From Podaxis mareebaensis (taxonomy: Eukaryota > Basidiomycota > Agaricomycetes > Agaricales > Agaricaceae), in assembly GCA_018524725.1 (NCBI GenBank), contig JAEUWP010000340.1, positions 1 to 37,719 on the forward strand: a DNA stretch of 37,719 bases, read 5' to 3'. A program made the position numbers and the translations under genes. Shown here piece by piece: positions 31,640-37,719 of this stretch; the first letter of the stretch is position 1; every line of letters begins with the position of its first letter. The notes below the pieces were generated by a model. It searched no databases. It was not told the origin of the DNA and saw only the letters and a list, made by a program, of their open reading frames with translations.

Positions 31640-31758
31640 TGATGGGGCAGCTAATTTGTAGTACTTTTGATAAATGTGTTTTTGTTAAAGTGGTATAGAA
31701 ATATAATAAAAGTATCACAAAAAGCCACACCCTAACAAGTTCATGGGGGACTCTGGTT
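31640..31758 (-). repeat. Gypsy-1 5' LTR, terminal 119 bp before gypsy-2 insertion
   Basis: These bases are identical to 14107-14225. Gypsy-2 then interrupts the LTR; the remaining part should lie beyond the window end. The final T may belong to either element. Confidence 0.92.
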
Positions 31759-32066
31759 GTAAGGGCACGCCCTTACACTTAATTCGAAAATCAATTAACC
31801 CATGTCGTTGTGTTATATTTTGCTATCAGTCTTGTTTACCCATCACTCCATCACATGTTTGTATCTACTGTTTATTAGGGCACTTCGGTTGTCAGTGACA
31901 ACTGACCTTTGCTTGTGCCACGTAGTCTCCCAATAAATGGGTTTGAACTATTTGGCATGAGCGTGAGGTCTTCTAACTGTAAAGCATAAAGCTTTACATT
32001 TTTTTAGTTCACTGAGTGGACTAACGCACGAGCAAAACACCCTATAATACCTAACCACTGCATACA
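31758..32066 (+). repeat. Gypsy-2 5' LTR (about 309 bp)
   Basis: It starts TGTAAGGGCACGCCCTTACA, a near-palindrome with 9-bp arms. It ends CATACA at 32066, just before a tRNA-like primer-binding site. It contains AATAAA near 31933 and a TATAATA near 32043. The 3' boundary is inferred because the second LTR is outside the window. Confidence 0.7.
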
Positions 32067-32068
32067 TG

Positions 32069-32080
32069 TGGCAACCAAGA
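32069..32080 (+). promoter_or_regulatory. Gypsy-2 primer-binding site
   Basis: TGGCAACCAAGA follows the LTR end after two bases and runs up to the gag ATG at 32081. The TGG start fits a tRNA CCA tail. The tRNA was not identified. Confidence 0.55.
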
Positions 32081-34234
32081 ATGACAATGCCCAACAAGCT
32101 TTGACGTGATAACACGTCGGATTCACTACCTAGTGGCAGTAGCCGCACTGACAATAATGGAGGAAAGGGAAATTATCCCCACTCCAGACTATTTAAATTA
32201 GAACCCATTGACAATAGTTGACACAATGCAGAGAATCCAACTACGGGATCTAATACCGCAGCCAGAAGCAATTTACATACTCTGCCACCAATAGAGGAGG
32301 AAAGCGAGCAACCATCATCACTCGACAGGGCACCATTGCCTGAATTTAACACAGCAATATCGAGTGAATTATATACACTCGAAGAAAGAATTTCCCTCAT
32401 TTTCGATGTGAATCATGTCAAAAGCCCCATAAGAAGGGCAGAACTGCAGTTCCATGCAGAAGAATATACCATCAAGCTGTTTAAGAGCTCGATGGATATA
32501 CCAATAGACCCTACATCAGAGATGTATAAGAATCTCCTATGTAAAACAATTAAACAACTCGCTTCGCTGTATAAGGCAGCAAAGCAACATAAAGGGGAAA
32601 GACCTGAAACCCCCATGAATGAAATCTATCAAGCCATGCCTACGGCTCGATCAAGGAAAGAAATGGATAACACAGGTGATGAGCACCTGTACAACCCCCT
32701 TTCACGGGTAGAATCACCATCTGATGCTGACCCTACGGCGGCACTTGGTGGCACCCCTGACAAAGGAAAAGCACCGATCAGAGGAACATCATCCTCTGCA
32801 GAACCAACCCCTTCAGAGTCGAGTATCACAACATACTCGACCCAACAAGCCTTAGATGAGCTGTTCGCCCCTCGAAAGATTGGCGAAAACGACGACGAAT
32901 ACTCTCGTCATCTAGAAAGCCAAACACAAGTACTGACCGCCCTCAATAGGGTGATCCCCAATGCCTCCATCACTCAACCAAGACCTATACAGAGTTCAGA
33001 AAAGCACTCTGTTAAAATTGATCTTAACCCAAGTGGAGGCGAGAGAGAAAAGTGGTTGGAAACTGGGCCATCCAAGCCCAGTATAGAGCATGCGGAATAC
33101 TGGAGTGATCGAGTGGCACTCCAGCGGATGCGAAATGAAGATATTCGACTATACAGAAGGTTGAAAATACCAGACCAAGGCATCCAGTTCATAGGAACAA
33201 CCCCTGTAGACAGGGATGTCTTGGATGATAATGACCTAAGGCGAGGAGCCTTGCATCCTCAACGATCATTGTTACCACCACCTACAGCTCATGCAGCTGC
33301 ACTAAGAGGAGCAGCCCCAGCCACTCCTCCAGTATACCCCCCAACAGTACCACGACCACTGACCAGTTGTGGAAGTCATCAAGAGGAAGAATCTGATGAA
33401 GGGGAGGAATTATACCAACCCCCTGAAAGACCAAGGCGAGGATACTCCCTCGTTAGAGACATACCACTGACCTTTGGGTCCCCAGGCGTTGCGGACACCA
33501 TTTGCAACCACACACGACTAATGCACAATCGATTGAGTGCAACAATCCGAGAGTACCTCTCGCAACCATTTGAATTCCCAGAGGGGTACAGGCCCAGAAA
33601 CAGGAAACCCCCCACCAAGAAAGGCCTGGAGCCTTACAGTGGAAGTCCGAGGTTTAGTGACCTCGAAAACTTCGTATCCGCACTCTGCCTAGACCTTGCA
33701 TTAAAAGGTCTAGGTGGAATGGATCATGCAAGGGACAGGCTGCACCTGTATACCCTACCTTACCACCTAGCTGGAGAGGCCAAACAAATGATTGTTCGGC
33801 ATGTTATAAATGTTAATCAAACAAAGTTCGATTGGACTTTCGAGGAAGTGATCCTCACTCTGTACAATCACTTCGTGCTACCAACATCAATGCACGAAGC
33901 GAGAGAAGGACTCAAACGAGTCCATTATAACCCTCGCATTGGAGTACAAGGATACTATGACTCCATCATGGACAATGCACAGTGCATGACTGTGCATCCT
34001 GATGATTATACCCTCATCGAGTTATTCCTGGAAGGAATACCTGAGGACATGAGGACAGACCTGCTGTTTCATCGAGGTCTGTCCCCTGAAGCGAACTCAT
34101 TAGACGAGTTCCTCGCCTATGCAGTCTCATACAAAAGCCGATGGAAACTGACATCATACTACCGTCAGGCTCTTTGTCCGAATAACAGGGGAGTAGATCC
34201 CCTGATGCATAATAATTGCCCAGTACCAATTTGA
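32081..34234 (+). pseudogene. Gypsy-2 gag, capsid part
   Basis: I place the start at ATG 32081 (MTMPNKL), directly after the primer-binding site. The frame from there joins the long open stretch at 32336 in phase, crossing TGA at 32102 and 32219. The N-terminal half is Ser/Pro-rich and disordered. A retrotransposon gag-type domain (LPYHLAGEAKQMIVRHV...FEEVILTLYNHFV...LIELFLEGIPEDM) spans about 33720-34140. TGA at 34232-34234 interrupts the frame, which continues for the zinc knuckle and protease. CGA codons elsewhere in this ORF remain intact. Confidence 0.85.
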
Positions 34235-35545
34235 GAGCAATCTAGATCTCGAATGGCATTTGTACCCAAAAAGGTAGCGAATGGGCGAAAGCAAATGCAC
34301 ATTCGAGAGTTACAGCAACTCTTGCATGACTCAAAGAACAAAACAGCTCGACCGGATTATAAGTCGAGCAACCACCTAGGCATGAGGTGGCCCAGTAAAC
34401 CACTGGACCATAACGCCAATAAACCTACCAATGCCATAAAATGTTATCGCTGTGGCGGTAACCATTATGCTAGCTCGGACAAGTGCCCTTTGAAGGGTAA
34501 ACCCTCACAGATTCGAGCAGCTCATACAGCGATACCTGAAGACGGAGTATCGCACTCAGGAGAAGAAGACGATGATCAGGCAGAAGATGACCGGCCTGAT
34601 TATGAAGAAGAGGAGGACGACATTGACGAAGATCATGCATCAACACAAGCCTCAGAAGATCAATACGCCAAAGTAACCATCATTGAATCTGACTATGGAT
34701 CTGATAGCGAGGACATGAACTTCCTCGCAAGTATCGACGATACTCCCACAGAGAGCGAAATAAATGTGCTCACTGATTACCCTGAGGAAGATGAGCCTCG
34801 AAATCAACAGGTTCGAAGAGTGACTCTTCAAACCAACAAAGGAAAGATATTACACCCACAGATTGCCCCTTGCGAGAAGCAATGTCTTGCATCATATATC
34901 AGCGTTAACAGCATCAAAGCCTGGACGCTCTGGGATTCAGGGAGTATGACCTCCGGAATGACCCCCACCTTTGCTCAAATTGCTGATGTTAAAGTCAGTG
35001 AATTAGAAGATCCGCACACACTCCAACTGGGCACAGTTGGTAGTAGATCCACTGTGAAGTACAGCACGACTGCTGAATTGACAGTCAGGCATATAAAAAC
35101 CTCATCGTACCTTGACATAGCGAACTTCGATCGCTATGACATGATAATCGGAACCCCCTTTATGCATCGGCATAAAGTGAAGCTCGATTTCGAGAATCGA
35201 GCAGTGATCATTGATGGAGTCAGCATTCCAGCTACCAACACCATCGGTAACTCAGATATGTGGCTCCATCACCATCGTTTGACCAATAAACATCAGTTGA
35301 CATGACTATATGGAGGCAAAGAGCCCACTACGAATCGAGTGACGGTAGAGGATGTCATCGAAGCGAGTGGAGTACACACTGGGGGAAAACTCCCCCACAA
35401 TTATCCCCATATCCTCGAGGAGATTCCCTCGAGGACAAGAAATGAAGACCATGGGGAGAAACTTTCCTGTCCATGATACACGAGTGAACCTAAATTTCAC
35501 CCTATAGTCTCAGTCAAAGATGAGTTACTAGCTTGTCAAAAGTGA
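34235..35545 (+). pseudogene. Gypsy-2 gag-pol junction: zinc knuckle and aspartic protease
   Basis: It is in the same frame as gag. A knuckle, CYRCGGNHYASSDKC at about 34442-34486, has spacing CX2CX3HX6C. An acidic linker (DDDQAEDDRPDYEEEEDD) follows. The retropepsin-like protease has active site WDSGSMTSG near 34930 and a second conserved turn, MIIGTPFMH, near 35140. In-frame TGA codons lie at 35303, 35474 and 35543. Unlike gypsy-1, the protease active-site DSG triad is intact. Confidence 0.83.
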
Positions 35546-35631
35546 GGGCCACCAGCCCACAAACGGCTCATCGAAACACTGGTCGTCAAGGCAATGTATG
35601 ACTGGTACTATGACCTGTGGATGCCTGACGA

Positions 35632-37719
35632 GTGGAACGCCATGGTATCAGGCATCTGGTCAATGAAACGACCTGCAGACGGACACCGTCTACAGGATAC
35701 ACCCCAAGCAGTGTGGACAATATTGCCCACACAGAAGAATTCACAAGGATAAGATATCCCAAGTGGTCTCTCAGGGATTATATCCATAGTATGACAGTCG
35801 TCCATCTACCAATGGAAGACGACTGCATGAAACGAATCGAGGACATGCGTGCTCAATTCGAAACAAAGAAACCACCCAATAATCCGGGTGACCAGAACCA
35901 GCGCAAAATACCGCAGATTAAGCAGCGGTTGATGCGCGACTACAATGATATGATGCAAGGAACACCATCTCGCCTACCCCCATTCTGAGAGGTGAATCAC
36001 GAGATTCACCTCATAGAGGAGAACAAGTGATATAACTATCACTTGCCCAGATGCCCACAGTCATTACGGGAGGAGTTCCATGCAAAACTCAACTGTTACA
36101 TAGATGCGGGGTGGTGGGAACCCTGCAATGTCATGCAAGCAGCCCCTTTGCTATGCATCCCCAAGAAGGATGGGCGACTGCGTACAGTCATCGATGCGAA
36201 GGAGCGAAATGATAACATGGTAAAGGATGTAACTCCTTTACCTGATCAAGAAGTAATCTGAGAAGACATGGCTAGAGCGAGGTATCACTCTAAGATTGAT
36301 CTAGCTGATGCATATGAGCAGGTCAGAGTTCGACCCGAGGATGTGGAGAAGACAGCCTTCTCCACCATTGCGGGAACATACGTTAGTAACATCATGCAGC
36401 AAGGGGACTGTAATGCCCCTGCCATGTTCCAAAGATTGATGACAGCTATTTTTAGAGATGTCATCGGTATATTCGTCCATGTATATCTGGATGATATATT
36501 TATATTTTCTAATTCTGTGGAGGAACATGAGCAGCATCTACAGCTCGTATTAGACCGACTCTGCCAACAACAGCTCTACATCAAAGAGTCGAAGGTAGAA
36601 CTGTATGCAGACCAAGTGGACTGCCTCGGTCATATAATAGACAATAATGGTATCCACCCTGATACCGATAAACTATCCTGAATCTGCGAGTGGAGAATCC
36701 CTCGCAACTATAATGATGTGCAGAAATTTGTTGGACTCGTTAACTATGTGTCCAACTTTCTGCCGGATATAATGGCATATACTGGCCCATTAATGGCCAT
36801 AACGCAGAACGGAACACCATTCCACTGGCGACTGTTACATCAGAGATGCTTCGATATGATCAAACGCATCTGTTGTAAAACGCCTGTGATCCAACCGATA
36901 GATCCAAAGAACGGAAAACCCATATGGGTTATCTGTGACACTTCAAAAACCGGTATCGGTGCCATGTATGGACAAGGCCCCAGCTGGGTGGACTGTCACC
37001 CAGCAGGATTCATGTCCAAAAAGTTCTCTGCAGCACAGCAGAACTATGCTGTGCATGAACTCGAAATGCTGGCTATCCTCAAAGCATTACTGAAGTGGGA
37101 GGATAAGCTGGTAGGCTATCACATCCACATCATTACCGATCATAAAGCACTTGAGTTTTTCAAAACTCAATCGAAATTGTCGAGCCGACAATGACGATGG
37201 CTTGACTATATGTCGAGGTTCGACTTTGACATAACCTATGTCAAAGGAGAATGCAACAAGATTGCTGACTGCCTCTCGTGATACTACGAGAGTGATCGAC
37301 CGGGGGAAGAACACCCCAGTGGGGAGTATGTACAGGCAGACTTCTGTATCGACCCTGAAGGAGACGATTTGCCAGCACCAAGACAAGCAGAGATACAACA
37401 TCTGCAAGATCAACTGGCAGCCATGAATGATGAAGGAGTTAGGCGAAGTGCCAGACTCCAAGAAAAGCACAAACAACGAGATATTGAAGCTGAAGAGCTT
37501 CAAGAGGCAGCTGCCCTCTGCGCTGTAGAACCAGATACTGGCCGAGTGAAACGCTCAATACAAAAACGCAAAACCAAGGGAATGACCCTTGGTGAGTCAC
37601 TCTCTGCAACTGGCAACTCCACCAGTTTCACCATTGGGGACAACTTCATTGACAAAGTCGTCACCGGATACAATGCAGACTCATTAATGAGTATAGTCAA
37701 ACAATCCCCAGAGAAGTAT
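35632..37719 (+). pseudogene. Gypsy-2 reverse transcriptase and RNase H
   Basis: This continues pol in a different frame from the protease; the shift lies between 35545 and 35749. RT motifs are LLCIPKKDGRLRTVIDA, KIDLADAYEQVRV and the catalytic YLDD near 36484. RNase H follows (ICDTSKTG, HELEMLAIL, ITDHKALEF). YVKGECNKIADCLS precedes the TGA at 37279. Beyond that is a charged linker to the window end; the integrase is not reached. TGA stops lie at 35986, 36028, 36259, 36679, 37192 and 37279. The motif at 37279 reads SLS-stop-YY, where related elements usually have Arg. Confidence 0.87.

Larger units (their letters stand above)
14107..31758 (-). mobile_element. Gypsy-1: giant Ty3/gypsy LTR retrotransposon carrying antisense genes
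   Basis: On the - strand the order is 5' LTR (starting at the + strand TG at 31640 and cut at 31758 by gypsy-2), primer-binding site, gag, pol (PR, RT, RNase H, integrase), two genes in the opposite orientation, a polypurine tract at 15569-15560, and the 3' LTR at 15559-14107. The first 119 bp of the two LTR copies (14107-14225 and 31640-31758) are identical. The internal region is about 16.1 kb, or 12.3 kb without LINE C. This is far longer than the usual 4-5 kb gypsy interior. It interrupts the Tnp2 gene at 14107; the right flank and its duplication are outside the window. Gag and pol carry many TGA stops and several frameshifts, so this copy is not autonomous. Confidence 0.85.
31758..37719 (+). 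mobile_element. Gypsy-2: Ty3/gypsy LTR retrotransposon, 3' part outside window
   Basis: The order is LTR, primer-binding site, gag, protease, reverse transcriptase and RNase H, with the window ending in the linker before the integrase. It is inserted in the right LTR of gypsy-1, whose sequence is otherwise identical to the left copy up to this point. CpG sites and CGA codons are frequent, unlike gypsy-1, so it is the younger insertion. Gag and pol nevertheless carry twelve TGA stops and one frameshift, so this copy is not autonomous. Confidence 0.88.

Noticed and set aside
35306..35500. Minus-strand ORF near 35306-35500
   Set aside because: It overlaps gypsy-2 pol in antisense and has no independent support.
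1..37719. UGA reassigned to arginine or another amino acid
   Set aside because: Intact CGA codons are common, especially in gypsy-2, and natural ORF ends also use TGA. CpG decay explains the pattern more simply.
1..37719. Classical Neurospora-type RIP (CpA to TpA)
   Set aside because: It would create TAA and TAG from CAA and CAG, and no such stops are seen in the aligned frames.
1..37719. tRNA, rRNA or CRISPR features
   Set aside because: I found no cloverleaf, rRNA signature or regularly spaced repeats on either strand. A tRNA scan would be decisive.

Overview
The window looks like a transposon graveyard from a filamentous basidiomycete fungus, probably an agaricomycete. The evidence is a fungal Tad1/I-like LINE family with CCHC-type ORF1 and an EN-RT-RNase H ORF2, two Ty3/gypsy elements of the type common in mushrooms, a Tnp2-type (CACTA/EnSpm) transposase relic, and spliceosomal introns of about 50-63 bp. 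I see no rRNA, tRNA or CRISPR array and no ordinary housekeeping gene. The species cannot be fixed from the sequence.

The layout is a stack of nested insertions. (1) The oldest visible layer is a Tnp2-like transposase gene (12177-14106, + strand). (2) LINE B (+ strand; 1-2223 and 9145-12176, 5' end outside the window) sits against its left side. (3) LINE A (- strand, 2224-9144, about 6.9 kb and apparently full length) inserted into ORF2 of LINE B with a 14-bp target duplication. (4) On the right, the Tnp2 gene is cut at 14107 by a very large gypsy element on the - strand (gypsy-1): a 1.45-kb LTR at 14107-15559, polypurine tract, interior, primer-binding site at 31637, and the start of the second LTR at 31640. 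(5) A 5'-truncated LINE C (16427-20166, 15-bp target duplication) sits inside gypsy-1. (6) A second gypsy element (gypsy-2, + strand, from 31758 past the window end) is inserted in the right LTR of gypsy-1.

The most interesting structure is the interior of gypsy-1. Besides gag-pol (31560 down to 24799) it has about 5.5 kb of extra DNA (not counting LINE C) between the end of pol and the 3' LTR. This holds two multi-exon genes on the strand opposite to gag-pol. Gene 1 (16378-22282) encodes a coiled-coil protein with a pair of cysteine clusters resembling a stretched Zn2Cys6 motif and a Ser/Pro-rich tail. Its six exons join in frame to exactly 627 codons. Gene 2 (about 23164-24589) is of unknown function. 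Introns in the antisense strand would not be removed from the element's genomic RNA, so such cargo could survive retrotransposition with introns intact.

A second window-wide signal concerns decay. I count about 54 internal stop codons in the reading frames of all these elements, and all are TGA; the only apparent exception, a TAA, lies in a probable 33-nt intron. Wherever a sister LINE copy allows a check, the position is usually arginine. This points to C-to-T change at CpG (CGA to TGA), as expected from cytosine methylation and deamination, rather than CpA-directed RIP or random decay. LINE A is the freshest copy, with a single TGA in each ORF.
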